A stretch of DNA of 64,000 bases from Bacteroides sp. GM023 (GCF_014750685.1 NZ_JAAXGE010000009.1:124001-188000); one strand, 5' to 3'; shown: positions 1 through 10,732, counted from the stretch's first letter. Program-made: numbers and translations. Notes: generated by a model not told the origin, from the sequence alone.

Positions 1-1299
1 ATTATCCCACAGACCGATGGCGGATAAAATTTCATCTTTAACGAACTCGCGCAGTTTATCCCGGTGAAAATAGAAGATAATCTTATCTCCACGTACTCCG
101 AAATACTTGTCGGTCGCTTTGGATAGCAACTCGGCATACTTGGCATCTGTCTTATGTTCTTTCAAGTCAAAGAAACCACTGACAGTTCCGCTCCCCAATG
201 GAATATGTATTTTTATGGGCTTCGGATTACTGGTCAGGTCGCAGTTGTACATGACAAACAACTGTCCCTTGTTGCGTATCTTGATTTTATTAATACCCGG
301 TTCCAGATAATAAACATCACCCGAAGCGGCAGTCTGCACATATTCATTTGCTTCCCAGAAATTCGTTTTTTCTTCTCCCACACATTGTAGCGAAACTTCG
401 CGTCCGTAGGTGTCGCCAACAAGAACAATGATTTCATCGTCTTTCTCTACAGCAATTCCGGTCAGGTTGTCCAGACTGCTGTAATGTTTGGTCATCAGTT
501 TCTCAGCCCATTCGTTGATGTCACTATAAGCATTGTATTTGCGAATACGGAATTCTTTCTCCCATTCGTCATAAGAATTGTTTTTCAGTGCTTCGGCTAT
601 GCGGACAAAATAGTTGCTTGGTAGCTTATTAATGTCTTTATCGGTGGCATCAGGCTTCAATTCGCTACAAGTGATATCTTTGAATACGCCCAATAGCTTA
701 CTTTCTAATGTCTTGTCTGTATTCTTTTGAAAAAAATGCATTTCATCACAACTGACAAAGTTGCCGAGCCCGCTTTTGACAACAAACTTTATTCCCGTGG
801 CTTTTACTCCCTTTTTGAAAACGATTTTGCTCGGGTCGTTTTTCATCTTGAAGTCGTAAGTTCCCTGCAATGTATAATTCTTTCTGCCGGAATCAGTAGA
901 GGTGTATACTTCGACTTCGCCAAAGTTACCATTTCCGGAGCGGGTATAATAGATGAAGTAATTGATTTCCGTATCTCCTTTGAAGAAATACTCCAACGTG
1001 ACAGGGAAAGTTGTATTGCTCCATGAACTGTGATAATGAGATTCGTCAGTTCCTTCTGTGAATTTACCGTCGTATGATTTGTCTATGTCATAACCGGGAT
1101 GACATTCACTGGCTTTTCCGCTGATCGGGATAATTTGAATATCCTCAGGTAGTACTACACCTTTTATTTCTTGTTTTGATACATCTGCAGAAGACTCTTC
1201 CGATGGTAATTGGCTTTTGGCTTGACATGAGAATAGTATACTGCTATTGCAAATAAAAAGAAATGGAATTAATATAGTGAACTTATAAAGTGTATTCAT
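1..1299 (-). CDS. M60-like mucin-type metallopeptidase lipoprotein, 3' part beyond window
   Basis: The frame is open from ATG at 1299 down to the window edge, giving 433 codons without a stop. The N-terminus is a lipoprotein signal peptide with lipobox LFSC. There is no BACON domain. An F5/8 type C (discoidin-like) module follows at about residues 50-190, then the start of the M60-like region. The part seen is closely similar to the next gene (1414-4005), including FVSCDEM and LSAIxLWD, so the two are tandem paralogues. The zinc motif HExxH would lie past the left edge and cannot be confirmed. By family it is a cell-surface peptidase acting on glycosylated mucin-type proteins. It is the last visible gene of minus-strand cluster A. 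Confidence 0.88.
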   Translation of the reverse strand, partial: MNTLYKFTILIPFLFICNSSILFSCQAKSQLPSEESSADVSKQEIKGVVLPEDIQIIPISGKASECHPGYDIDKSYDGKFTEGTDESHYHSSWSNTTFPVTLEYFFKGDTEINYFIYYTRSGNGNFGEVEVYTSTDSGRKNYTLQGTYDFKMKNDPSKIVFKKGVKATGIKFVVKSGLGNFVSCDEMHFFQKNTDKTLESKLLGVFKDITCSELKPDATDKDINKLPSNYFVRIAEALKNNSYDEWEKEFRIRKYNAYSDINEWAEKLMTKHYSSLDNLTGIAVEKDDEIIVLVGDTYGREVSLQCVGEEKTNFWEANEYVQTAASGDVYYLEPGINKIKIRNKGQLFVMYNCDLTSNPKPIKIHIPLGSGTVSGFFDLKEHKTDAKYAELLSKATDKYFGVRGDKIIFYFHRDKLREFVKDEILSAIGLWDN

Positions 1300-1349
1300 A
1301 GATATTCTTGATTAATATGGTCAATATGTATTATTTTAGTAGATATATA

Positions 1350-1381
1350 AGAATGGCAGGTCTTATGCTACCTACCATTCT
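1350..1381 (-). terminator. intercistronic hairpin between two M60 genes
   Basis: Arms AGAATGGCAGGT and ACCTACCATTCT pair with one mismatch around an 8-nt loop in the 114-bp gap between the two M60 genes. No run of T follows on the minus strand, so an RNA processing or stability element is as likely as a terminator. Confidence 0.45.
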
Positions 1382-1413
1382 CATAGCTTTTATCTATAGT
1401 GTTGATATTAAAT

Positions 1414-4005
1414 TCAAATTAGTGCGATAAATTTTCGCACTCCATCTGCCTGCACCGCATAGAGAGAAGCTCCACTTGTGTCAATAGAAGAAGGTATAGT
1501 GAATTGGACAAAATTTGAAAAATAGAGTAAATCTCCAGTTTCATTTGTACCTTTTCTTATTTCGAATGCTACAGCCTCGTCTCCGTTTGATATGGTAATT
1601 GATTTACCAGAGATAATAGCTGACGGAGTCTTGTTTATTTTTTGATTATCTTTGAATTGCGTATAGTATCCGACATCTCCCACTTCCGTATATCGATAGT
1701 CTGTTGATGGAAACTCATCCTTTTTACGATCTTCTATATATTGGAAAGCATGTTTGGGTTTGGGGAACTGGCTCATGTATTCTTTTGCCGCATTAATCAT
1801 GGATTGGGTTACTGTATATTGGTACTCTCCATACTGTTCGATTTTAGTATTCACTGGTATGAAGAATCCCCACATTTCAAAGAAATCTGTAAGGTTTTCA
1901 TTGGCAGCTTTACTTGCCATTTTAGCAAATTCAAGTTGTTTTCGTCCCGGATCATCCGTATCGTTCAGTCCCATTTCACGCAACAATTTGAATAAGGTTT
2001 GCCAAAAATTGTTTTTATATCCGCATCGATGATAATAATTCCATAATTGCCAGTTCATGCGCATATGTACTTCAGTATCTTCGTTTTGATGAGTGGCATC
2101 TCCCATATTATACCAAGCTTGTTTATTTGCATATCGGGCAGTGGCAACTTTCATTAACCCGTTTCCACGAGACTTGTATTTACCGAGTTTGTAGATGATA
2201 TAATTGGAGAACAGATTATTGGACGATTCAGTGGAACTAGCCCAGTTGATAGCCATTTGATGTACATGCCCAATTTCATGAGCAGGTCCCCAAGCATTAT
2301 CTTCAACTGCCATTACATTATCTTTTAATAAAATATCGCCCAATTTGGTTGTTGTGAACGCAATTCGGTAGTCTGAAGCCCACATATAACTTCCTTCTGG
2401 TGAGATGGCAAATATATGATTGTTTACCTGCGACGGACGTACATCTTCTATTCCCATCAACTCTTGTTGCCAGCCGATAATATCATCCCAGAGGTTTATA
2501 GCCGAAAGGATATTATTAGGTAGATGCTCACGCATTTTTGTCCGGTGGAAATAGAACATAATCTTTTCTCCCCGCACACAGAAATATTTATGGGTTGCTT
2601 TTGATAACAACTCTGCATATTTCTCATCCGTTTTGTCAGTCTTTAAATCGAAATATCCGGTAACTTTGCCACTGCCTAGTGGAATATGTATTTTCACAGG
2701 TTGGGCACTAGCCGAAGTTATATCCGTGTTGTACATAACGAATAGTTGGCCTGCACTACGCATTGTTAATTTATTGACTCCTTCTTCCAAGAAATAAGAT
2801 TCGCCGCTAGCGGCTGTCTGCACATAGTTATGTGTACTGCCGCCCTCGCCTGATTCTGATTGATTTTCCTCTCCGATACATTGTAGAGAAATATTTTGAT
2901 GATGAGTATCTCCTACAAGTACGATGATTTCATCTCCCTTTTCTACGCTGATTCCAGTGGGGTTGTCCAGATTGCTGTATTTCTTGGTCATCAATTTTTC
3001 AGCCCACTTTTCCACGTTACTGTATGCTTCATAATTATGAATTCGGAACTTTTTTTCCCATTCATCATATGTATTATTGCGAAGCGCTCCCGCTATGCGC
3101 ACGAAGTAGTCGGGTAGTGCATCTATTTGTTCCTGTGTCACATCCGATTTTAGTTCCGAACAAGTGATATCCGTAAATACAGTCATCAATTTTTGTGGCA
3201 GAGTTTTTTCTGTATTTCGTTTAAAGAACTGCATTTCATCGCAGCTGACGAAGTTGCCTAGTCCGCTTTGGACTTCAAATTTGATTCCTGTTGCTTTGAC
3301 TGGTTGCGCGAATACAACTTTCGAAGGTGAATTTTGCATTCCGAAATCGTAACTACCTTGGAGTTCATAATTTTTGCGTCCTTGATCGGTAGCAGTATAA
3401 ATATCCACTTCTCCAAAGTTTCCATTACCGGAACGAGTATAATAGATGAGGTAATCTATTTCTGTATCTCCGCGGAAATAATATTCCAAAGTTACAGGAA
3501 AACGGGCACTTTGTCCCCATTTTGTATGAAATGGCGTACCACCATCATTTGAGAATTTGTCATCGAAAGTATTGGTTATATCTTGACCTTCCTGATGTTC
3601 ACTATCCTTACCACCATATGGCTTGACTTTAAAATCACTTTCTGTTATGACGTCGTTTGGACCATACTGGGTAATATCGATCGTATATTTACGAATGGAC
3701 GAGATGACATTAATAGTAGCAGTTCTCTTGTCTCCCGTATTTTCTTGTACTGAAATACTTATTTGATTGTTTGACTGAAATGTGGTAATCCATTTATCTG
3801 TGTACTTTATTTGCCATTCTTTAGTAGAAAGTGTAGTGTTCACTGGTATTGAAAAACTAACCGCAGATTTGTCAATCTCTTTTTTCAAATATTCTGTTGA
3901 TATTTCAAAGATAGCAGTATCGGCTTCCTTGTCATCCTTGCAACTAAATAATGCAATCAATATCAAACAGGTTATGTATCTGAATATAAATCTTTTTTTG
4001 AGCAT
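1414..4005 (-). CDS. M60-like metallopeptidase lipoprotein with BACON and F5/8C domains
   Basis: An 863-residue surface lipoprotein. The signal peptide ends in lipobox LFSC (Cys22), followed by the acidic sequence KDDKEAD, typical of Bacteroides surface export. Domains in order are BACON (about 30-115), F5/8 type C (about 125-265) and M60-like peptidase (about 275-760). The zinc motif is H576-E-I-G-H580, with a further glutamate at E593 followed by SSNN, matching HExxHx(8-28)E of the M60/enhancin family. Such enzymes cleave O-glycosylated mucin-type proteins, and the BACON and F5/8 modules probably bind glycans. It follows SusC, SusD and a DUF1735 lipoprotein on the same strand, with a hairpin in the gap upstream. 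Confidence 0.95.
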   Translation of the reverse strand: MLKKRFIFRYITCLILIALFSCKDDKEADTAIFEISTEYLKKEIDKSAVSFSIPVNTTLSTKEWQIKYTDKWITTFQSNNQISISVQENTGDKRTATINVISSIRKYTIDITQYGPNDVITESDFKVKPYGGKDSEHQEGQDITNTFDDKFSNDGGTPFHTKWGQSARFPVTLEYYFRGDTEIDYLIYYTRSGNGNFGEVDIYTATDQGRKNYELQGSYDFGMQNSPSKVVFAQPVKATGIKFEVQSGLGNFVSCDEMQFFKRNTEKTLPQKLMTVFTDITCSELKSDVTQEQIDALPDYFVRIAGALRNNTYDEWEKKFRIHNYEAYSNVEKWAEKLMTKKYSNLDNPTGISVEKGDEIIVLVGDTHHQNISLQCIGEENQSESGEGGSTHNYVQTAASGESYFLEEGVNKLTMRSAGQLFVMYNTDITSASAQPVKIHIPLGSGKVTGYFDLKTDKTDEKYAELLSKATHKYFCVRGEKIMFYFHRTKMREHLPNNILSAINLWDDIIGWQQELMGIEDVRPSQVNNHIFAISPEGSYMWASDYRIAFTTTKLGDILLKDNVMAVEDNAWGPAHEIGHVHQMAINWASSTESSNNLFSNYIIYKLGKYKSRGNGLMKVATARYANKQAWYNMGDATHQNEDTEVHMRMNWQLWNYYHRCGYKNNFWQTLFKLLREMGLNDTDDPGRKQLEFAKMASKAANENLTDFFEMWGFFIPVNTKIEQYGEYQYTVTQSMINAAKEYMSQFPKPKHAFQYIEDRKKDEFPSTDYRYTEVGDVGYYTQFKDNQKINKTPSAIISGKSITISNGDEAVAFEIRKGTNETGDLLYFSNFVQFTIPSSIDTSGASLYAVQADGVRKFIALI

Positions 4006-4020
4006 AGTTTATAGTTTTAT

Positions 4021-4058
4021 ATGAAAATGAGGTGCTTTACATGCATCCTCATTTTCAT
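4021..4058 (-). terminator. perfect 12-bp intercistronic hairpin before M60 gene
   Basis: Arms ATGAAAATGAGG and CCTCATTTTCAT are perfectly complementary around a 14-nt loop. They sit in the 71-bp gap between the DUF1735 lipoprotein and the M60 gene. There is no clear U-run downstream, so it may be an attenuator or an mRNA processing/stability element separating susCD expression from peptidase expression. Confidence 0.55.
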
Positions 4059-4076
4059 ATTCATTAGTATTAAACC

Positions 4077-5402
4077 TTATAGAACGTATAGACTGAATTC
4101 ACTCCATACAAAGTATGCTCCGCCTGTCCAGTTCTTTTTACAGGTAAACCGTATGCTGTTGAAAGCTGATTCACTTTTTAATTCAGTAGAATTAAATACT
4201 CCGGCGCCTGTACCGGGAAGCCCGTCGATATCTTTATCGAAACTCTTTATTTTAGTGAAATTCTTCTTATCGCTGCTAACACTCACATCAAATATGCCTA
4301 GAGCAGCATTACCATTCGCTTCTCTATTGATATATGAGAACATGAATGATGAATAAGATTCCGGCAAATCAACTTGTACATAATGTTCTTCACTTATTGC
4401 AATACTCCATGCACTGTGGAAGTATGTTCCTATCTTACCATCCAAAATATTAGATAAGGCACCTTCGCTTGGTTCCTGAGCGTTGGTCGATAACATATTT
4501 GACATTAGTGGATATTGGGAATTTATTCCTAATAAGTAAGCCTCCTGATCTTTTCCGAATGTTTCGAGACTGACGCTTTCTATCGATAAAGGAAGTACAA
4601 GTGTTTCCATGTTTAATTCTTCCAGCTCTGCTTCTGCTCTGTCTACTGTTACTTTCAGTGTGGCTGATTTATTACCTTTGGAGAAAGTTACTACGCCGTC
4701 GTTTGCTAAAGTATATCCTTTACGCAGTAGTGTGTTACCTTGAATCTTGCTCTCATCTACTCCGACTGTACAGGTAAAGTCCCATTTATTATCAATTTGT
4801 AGTTCTAGAGGAACTTCTATTGTTGTTTTTCCTTTTCCGCAATATTGAGTGACCAATCCCGTCTGTTTGAATAGTACAGATGGAATGATGATATTGGGTT
4901 TAATGATTAATATATTCTTACTTTCGTTGATAGAATCATTCTCACTTTTCAGTATTAGCGGAATTACATAGTCTGCCTCACTAGCAGGTAACTGGGCTAT
5001 CATATTAGTATGCAAGGCCAGTTCTATTTTTTTATATCTTTCGTTAGGATTAAAATATAATTCCTTTTCGGATAGTTCATAGCAATTTGAAGGAACCTCC
5101 AGAAGATTTAGTCCCCGATCATCTGAATAGGTTTGCAACTCTTCTTCGGTCATTGGCGAAATATAAGCATTAGCTGTTGTTTCTGGTGAAGTACCGGATT
5201 TCATGACTGAAAACTCATAATTTGAGTCTTCACCTGTATTATATACAGTCAGGTCTAATACACCATTTGTTTTCAGCAAAAGAATTTTATGAAATTCATT
5301 TTGATAGATTTCATTTTCATCAACGTCGCTACAACTAATTTGGGTAACTAGTAGTCCTAACAATAATGATGCTAAATATATCTTTTTCATATTCATATGC
5401 AT
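4077..5402 (-). CDS. surface glycan-binding-type lipoprotein, DUF1735 + F5/8C
   Basis: A 441-residue lipoprotein. Three Met codons occur within five residues. The Met at 5390 (MKKIYL) gives the most typical signal peptide, ending in lipobox ISC. The N-terminal two thirds resembles the tandem DUF1735-type beta domains of proteins coded next to SusD. The C-terminal 150 residues look like an F5/8 type C carbohydrate-binding module (LSTNAQEPSEGALSNILDG, and SAWSI near it). By position, directly after SusD, it should be the surface glycan-binding protein of cluster A. No catalytic motif is visible. The cluster B counterpart at 21271 has a very similar C-terminal module. Confidence 0.85.
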   Translation of the reverse strand: MHMNMKKIYLASLLLGLLVTQISCSDVDENEIYQNEFHKILLLKTNGVLDLTVYNTGEDSNYEFSVMKSGTSPETTANAYISPMTEEELQTYSDDRGLNLLEVPSNCYELSEKELYFNPNERYKKIELALHTNMIAQLPASEADYVIPLILKSENDSINESKNILIIKPNIIIPSVLFKQTGLVTQYCGKGKTTIEVPLELQIDNKWDFTCTVGVDESKIQGNTLLRKGYTLANDGVVTFSKGNKSATLKVTVDRAEAELEELNMETLVLPLSIESVSLETFGKDQEAYLLGINSQYPLMSNMLSTNAQEPSEGALSNILDGKIGTYFHSAWSIAISEEHYVQVDLPESYSSFMFSYINREANGNAALGIFDVSVSSDKKNFTKIKSFDKDIDGLPGTGAGVFNSTELKSESAFNSIRFTCKKNWTGGAYFVWSEFSLYVL

Positions 5403-5409
5403 TTAATAA

Positions 5410-7326
5410 TTAATAATTGGGTGCTTGAACCATTTGTGGATTCTTATACACCTCATTGTAAAAGACAGGAGCAATATACATTCTGTTTTCCCACATATAA
5501 GGCTGTGGTACTTTTATGCGTTGATTGTACTCATCAAAAGTCGGATTCACTTTAGCTTCAGCATTCAGACCTTCACGTTTACCCGAAGCTAAGTATTTAG
5601 GACCTTCCGCCCATCGGCGAATATCAAAGTAGCGTTGTCCTTCACCCCACAATTCAATGAAGCGTTCATTGCGTACCCAGTCCATTAACGTCATTTCTCC
5701 GGTTAAGTCCGAAGTTGTCAATGCCGGTACACCTGCACGTTCACGAATTACATTCAAATTTTCTAGCGCATCTTTGTCATCTAACGCAGCCTGACATTCG
5801 GCAAGGTTAAGATACAGTTCTGCCATTCTTATCAAAGGTTTGGGTTTAGCTTCCCGGTTCCAGGAATTATTGACAGACAAATTTAAATTAGGTTGAATAA
5901 ATTTCTGACACAGGAAACCTGTTACACAATGGTCTCTATTGAAGAGTGAAGGATTGTATCCTTGTTTTTCTCCATTTCTCATTTCTAGTTTAAGCGGCTG
6001 TCCGGCACATAGGGTAGAAGTAAAATCACCTCCATTGAAAGCAATCCATGCATAATAACGTGGTTCGCGATCTAGATTAATATTGGTAATGTCTTCTCGT
6101 CCAGCTATATTGGCACTCTTCAACCAATCACCTTTATCATAAAAACTTGGATCTTTTTCCGGAAGCTTCCCTTTTTTAGTATAAAAATGCTCTATAGTAT
6201 AAAGATAGGGTGATATGCCACTATATCCGCTATACCAGTTACCGCTATTTAACTTTAATACGCGAGTGGGTAATGATGCCATATAATTACTATCATCAGA
6301 ATTCAATCCCCATATCGTTTCTCTATTACCTTCACTGGCTCTCATTTGTATAATATAGCGCATCAAAAGTACTTTCTTGGCGAATGCCTGACCTTCTTCT
6401 GTTGTAGTATTAACATTGGGTATGTAAGGTAAAGGAAGTTTTTGTTCCAAGTACTTCTCTTCATTGGTGAAGAGTGCAAATCCGTTGTCTTTTGCTGCTT
6501 GTAAAGCTTCTTCACATGCTTTTTCTGCACGTACCCATTTTTCTCTACTATAAGTTTTGCTAACTAGCTCCTTTCCATAACCGGGAGTCTCACAATTCTT
6601 ATTTTGCCATTCCGGGAAAGGAAAACTGCCATTCCATAACGGTGAAGCGGCATACAGCAATACCCTTGCTTTCAGTGCCTTGGCTATTACCACGGTTGCA
6701 CGTCCCCATTCGGTGACATCAGAGCGAGTTTCAGGGAGTCCGTTGTTTATTGCGTCTTGCAACATGTTGACAATCCATTCCGTTACATAATCGTAATGAG
6801 AACGACCGTGATATTCGGCATTAGGAGTATCTTGTGGTACATAAGAATCTGTAATAGGACAAGGACCGTAGAAACGAAGTACTTCAAAATGGTAATAAGC
6901 AAGCAGGAACTTAGCTTCAGCCGTCCATTCAATTCGCTGTTGTTCCGTGATGGCTTGTGCATTATTTAGTTCTTGCAGGAATAAGTGAGTTTGTCCGACA
7001 AAACGGTAAAATGAGCCCCAGCGATGGTCTACAAGACTTTGAGGTGTATTCAAGTTATAAGCCATTTTATGTGCTGCATGTCCCCATAGTTCGGGTAAGG
7101 CATATTCATCCGCACTTGCTTCCGAATCAGTATAAGCCATGGGATTTCTAACTCCGGCATAGCAGGAATAAAGAAAACCGAGTGTAGATTCTGCGTCTTT
7201 TGTAGCATCCGGAAGACTTGCTTGCTCAACAGGAACTACATCAAGGAAGTTACATGAACTTACCAGGCAACATGTTGCTGCAAAAAATGCGCAACTCCAT
7301 ACTTTTATATTATTAAGTAATTTCAT
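5410..7326 (-). CDS. SusD/RagB family outer-membrane nutrient-binding lipoprotein
   Basis: A 638-residue protein with a lipoprotein signal ending in VSSC (Cys25), followed by NFLDVVP, the usual start of mature SusD proteins. The interior has the TPR-like SusD pattern, including RMAELYLNLAECQAAL and RNERFIELWGEGQRYFDIRRW, and it ends in PQMVQAPNY as many family members do. It acts as the lid of the SusC transporter, capturing oligosaccharide or glycopeptide at the cell surface. The gap to SusC is 20 bp and to the DUF1735 gene 7 bp, so all three are one transcription unit. Confidence 0.97.
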   Translation of the reverse strand: MKLLNNIKVWSCAFFAATCCLVSSCNFLDVVPVEQASLPDATKDAESTLGFLYSCYAGVRNPMAYTDSEASADEYALPELWGHAAHKMAYNLNTPQSLVDHRWGSFYRFVGQTHLFLQELNNAQAITEQQRIEWTAEAKFLLAYYHFEVLRFYGPCPITDSYVPQDTPNAEYHGRSHYDYVTEWIVNMLQDAINNGLPETRSDVTEWGRATVVIAKALKARVLLYAASPLWNGSFPFPEWQNKNCETPGYGKELVSKTYSREKWVRAEKACEEALQAAKDNGFALFTNEEKYLEQKLPLPYIPNVNTTTEEGQAFAKKVLLMRYIIQMRASEGNRETIWGLNSDDSNYMASLPTRVLKLNSGNWYSGYSGISPYLYTIEHFYTKKGKLPEKDPSFYDKGDWLKSANIAGREDITNINLDREPRYYAWIAFNGGDFTSTLCAGQPLKLEMRNGEKQGYNPSLFNRDHCVTGFLCQKFIQPNLNLSVNNSWNREAKPKPLIRMAELYLNLAECQAALDDKDALENLNVIRERAGVPALTTSDLTGEMTLMDWVRNERFIELWGEGQRYFDIRRWAEGPKYLASGKREGLNAEAKVNPTFDEYNQRIKVPQPYMWENRMYIAPVFYNEVYKNPQMVQAPNY

Positions 7327-7346
7327 ATTCTAACAGATTTTTTTAT

Positions 7347-10300
7347 TTAAAAATTCAGTTGTAATCCGACATTAAACGTTCTCTGCAATGGATATTTGTA
7401 CCATTCCAATTCTGGATCCCATTCTTTAAACGGTGAAAATATGGCAAGGTTATCTCCTGTAAGATAGATGCGTCCATATTTGAAGCGATAACCTACTTCT
7501 AAGGTTTTAAAACGGATAAAGTTACCGTTTCTCATCCAGTAAGTACTGGTTTGCTGGTTGTTGGCTACGCTTCCGTTGGTAAGCCCGAGACGAGGATACT
7601 TGGCGTTTGGATTCGGATTAGCTTCTGTCCAGTAGTCATCAGCAATAAATTGGAAAATGTTTCGGTCTCCTTCTCCGAAAGGATGAATACCTGATACAAA
7701 AATTTTACGCATGGCAGAACCGTTGAAAAAGACTCCCAAGTCGAATTTCTTGTATGTGATATTTAGTCCGATACCATACTGGATACGTGGTGTCTTTCCA
7801 TATTCGGAAATAAGAGAACTATCGTAAGAGTCAATAATGCCATCACCATTCAAATCGCGATATTTGATATCACCGGGTTGCGGTGTACTTCCCAAGCTTT
7901 GTACAGGACTATTATCTATCTCTTCCTGACTTTGGAATAATCCTTCTGCAATGTAACCGTAAGATGCAGCTAATGAATGTCCGGTTGAAATTTGCCAATT
8001 GTATGGATAAAGCGGTTCGTCCAAATTCTCATATCGATTTTGGGTATATGTGAAATTACCACGAATATCCATAGATAAATCTTTTGTAATCTGTTGATGA
8101 TAGTTAGTGCTGAACTCGAATCCCCAGTTGCTTACTTCTCCCATGTTTTTCCATGGTTTGGCAGTGTAGTAACCAAGGGATTCCGGCCATGCTTCACGGT
8201 GAATCAGAATGTTGTAGCGGCGTTCATGGAAATAGTCAGCTGTGATATTCCAGTTTTTGAATAGTGTCAAATCCAAACCTATGTCAAGTTTGCGCGAACG
8301 TTCCCATCCGCCGTTAACAACTCCATATTGATTGACAAAAGGTCCTTTTTTCGTAGTATTCCAATCTTCTCCAGTTGTAAAACCGACATTGTTAAGGGTA
8401 AATGAATCGATGTAAAGGAAGTGCGGTGAATTTGCTATTAAACCTGTTTCATCACTACCGACAAGCCCAAAAGAAGCCCTTAGTTTCATGTTATCGATTT
8501 TATGGCGAAGTGATTCAAAGAAAGGTTCGTTGCTGACAACCCAACCAATAGATGCTGCAGGAAAGAATTCAAATCTGTTTCCTTTGGCAAGACGTTCTGT
8601 TCCATTGTAACCAAAATTGAATTCAAACAGATAGCGTTGCCCGTAATCATAAGTAAGGCGTCCGGAAAGTCCCTGATTACGTTTTGGCAAAAGATTACCA
8701 TAATAAGTCTCCTTATAGTCACGCTGCATGTACATTAACATTCCACCTATATTATGTAACCCGAATTGACGTTGATAATTAAGTTGGAATTGTAATGTTA
8801 TGGTACGGTCACTATTTTTGATTATATCACCTTCTGAGATATAGTCAGTACCAGATGTTCCTAATCTTTCTAAATCATATGTGGTGGGATTGGCAGGATC
8901 ATAGCTACCGCTGGCTACACGATAATAATAAGGCTCTATGCTTCGTGCATAAGCAGTAGTTGAAAAACTTTTAAAGTTAACCAAAGCATTGACACTTAAT
9001 CCTTTTGTGACAAATTCTAACTCTTGGGCTATTTTTAGAGTTGTATTTAAGGTACTTTCATCTGTTTGTTTAAATGAAGTAGACATAAATGCGTATGGAT
9101 TCACCCGGTAATTAGTACCGCTGAGATAGTTGTTACCAAATCTCATGTGATCATCTCCTTCCTGTGGGTAGTAGGCTGGGAAATTTATAGGATTGGCAGT
9201 CAGGGTCATTTGGAATAAATCGGTGGAACTGAAATTCGGTCCCTTCAAATTACCTATTTGCGCATTCATATTTAAGTCTATCTTCGTACTGGAAGTCACC
9301 TTGTATGAAATGTTGTTTTGGAAATTGTATTTTAAATTATTAATGTTGTTATTCCATGAATACAATTTCGGGGAATCTAATAAACCAGTATCATGATTTA
9401 CATTTAAACTCATATAGTAAGTAACTTTAGAGCCACCACCCGATAAATTGATATTAGCGCGTTGATTCATTGACATATTTTTAAAAATCAAATCGCCCCA
9501 GTCAACATCTGGATAAACATAAGGGTTTAAATGATTGCGTGTACCATCAATTTGTTCTTGTGAGTATTTCGCTGTTGCTCCTGGTGTACGAGTTAATTGA
9601 GCCTCATTATACATTTCCATCCAAGTAGCTCCATCTGCGAATTTAGGGAATCGCATCGGATTGCTGAATGAGTTTTCTACAGTGATATTGATTCTGGCTT
9701 TTGTGTTTTCCTGCCCTCTTTTGGTGGTAACCAACATAACGCCATTCGCTCCACGTGCACCATAAATAGCTGTTGCTGATGCATCTTTTAGAATAGAAAA
9801 GCTTTCGATCGTTTCAGCCGGTATGTTATTTAAGTCTGTACTGTTGATTTCTACATCGTCTAACATGATGAGCGGGGTAGCCCGTCCGCCGAATGTTGCA
9901 ATTCCACGGATATAGAATTCAGATGCAGCTCCAGGTTCACCACTAGTGGTTGTTGAAATTACACCAGCCAACTTTCCGGCAAATGAATTTGTGAGTGAAG
10001 AACTTGGTGCTTTTAGCTCCATTCCTTTCACGCTTGTGATAGCACCTGTAACGCTGACCTTTTTTTGCGTTCCGGAGCCAACAATGACAACTTCATCCAA
10101 TACTTCATTGTCAGATTCTAATTTTATATTGATTATACCTAAATCTTCTACGGGAACTTCCCTCTTTTTGAAACCGATATAACTAACGATTAATATTGTT
10201 CCTTTTTTTGCTGGAATTGAAATGCTGAAATTTCCATCTATATCAGTAATTACTCCTGTATTTTCTCCCTTTACCAGAATATTTGCTCCGATAATTGGAG

Positions 10301-10685
10301 TTCCATCTACTGCATCCGTCACTGTACCGCTCACTGTACGTCTCTTTTGTTGTGATGCGGTCTTCTCTTCTACTCGTAAGATGATCTCTTTACCTTTAAT
10401 GATATAGCTAATGCCACTGTTTTCGAATACCTTGTCCAAAACATCCTTAATAGGTCCACTACAGTTGATGTCTTTATTTGATGTTTTCTTTAAATCTGCA
10501 TCATTGTAAAAGAAGGTATAATCACTGTTTTTCTCAATGATTTGCATCATTTGTTTGATACTTATCGATTGCCCTTTTACCGAAAGATGTCCTTGTGCTC
10601 CAAGAACTGATAACGGATACAAAAGCAAAACGAATGCGATATACCTCAGATATCGCATGTAGCTTGAAATCTCTAATTTTCTCAT
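7347..10685 (-). CDS. SusC/RagA TonB-dependent transporter with STN domain (cluster A)
   Basis: A 1112-residue outer-membrane receptor. After the signal peptide (ending near LGAQG) comes an STN domain (about 30-105), which contacts the periplasmic part of FecR-type anti-sigma factors. A CarboxypepD_reg-like domain (about 115-200), a TonB-box-like DEVVIVGSG stretch, the plug domain with GxRGANGVMLVTTKRG, and a large beta-barrel ending in an aromatic C-terminus follow. The STN domain marks it as a signal-transducing SusC working with the FecR/ECF pair upstream. The substrate is probably glycan or glycopeptide released from mucin. Only 47 bp separate it from the FecR part, so it depends on transcription from upstream. 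Confidence 0.97.
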   Translation of the reverse strand: MRKLEISSYMRYLRYIAFVLLLYPLSVLGAQGHLSVKGQSISIKQMMQIIEKNSDYTFFYNDADLKKTSNKDINCSGPIKDVLDKVFENSGISYIIKGKEIILRVEEKTASQQKRRTVSGTVTDAVDGTPIIGANILVKGENTGVITDIDGNFSISIPAKKGTILIVSYIGFKKREVPVEDLGIINIKLESDNEVLDEVVIVGSGTQKKVSVTGAITSVKGMELKAPSSSLTNSFAGKLAGVISTTTSGEPGAASEFYIRGIATFGGRATPLIMLDDVEINSTDLNNIPAETIESFSILKDASATAIYGARGANGVMLVTTKRGQENTKARINITVENSFSNPMRFPKFADGATWMEMYNEAQLTRTPGATAKYSQEQIDGTRNHLNPYVYPDVDWGDLIFKNMSMNQRANINLSGGGSKVTYYMSLNVNHDTGLLDSPKLYSWNNNINNLKYNFQNNISYKVTSSTKIDLNMNAQIGNLKGPNFSSTDLFQMTLTANPINFPAYYPQEGDDHMRFGNNYLSGTNYRVNPYAFMSTSFKQTDESTLNTTLKIAQELEFVTKGLSVNALVNFKSFSTTAYARSIEPYYYRVASGSYDPANPTTYDLERLGTSGTDYISEGDIIKNSDRTITLQFQLNYQRQFGLHNIGGMLMYMQRDYKETYYGNLLPKRNQGLSGRLTYDYGQRYLFEFNFGYNGTERLAKGNRFEFFPAASIGWVVSNEPFFESLRHKIDNMKLRASFGLVGSDETGLIANSPHFLYIDSFTLNNVGFTTGEDWNTTKKGPFVNQYGVVNGGWERSRKLDIGLDLTLFKNWNITADYFHERRYNILIHREAWPESLGYYTAKPWKNMGEVSNWGFEFSTNYHQQITKDLSMDIRGNFTYTQNRYENLDEPLYPYNWQISTGHSLAASYGYIAEGLFQSQEEIDNSPVQSLGSTPQPGDIKYRDLNGDGIIDSYDSSLISEYGKTPRIQYGIGLNITYKKFDLGVFFNGSAMRKIFVSGIHPFGEGDRNIFQFIADDYWTEANPNPNAKYPRLGLTNGSVANNQQTSTYWMRNGNFIRFKTLEVGYRFKYGRIYLTGDNLAIFSPFKEWDPELEWYKYPLQRTFNVGLQLNF

Positions 10686-10732
10686 GCTTTTCTAAATTTA
10701 TTGGTTAAACATAGGTTTATAAAAAGATTTTA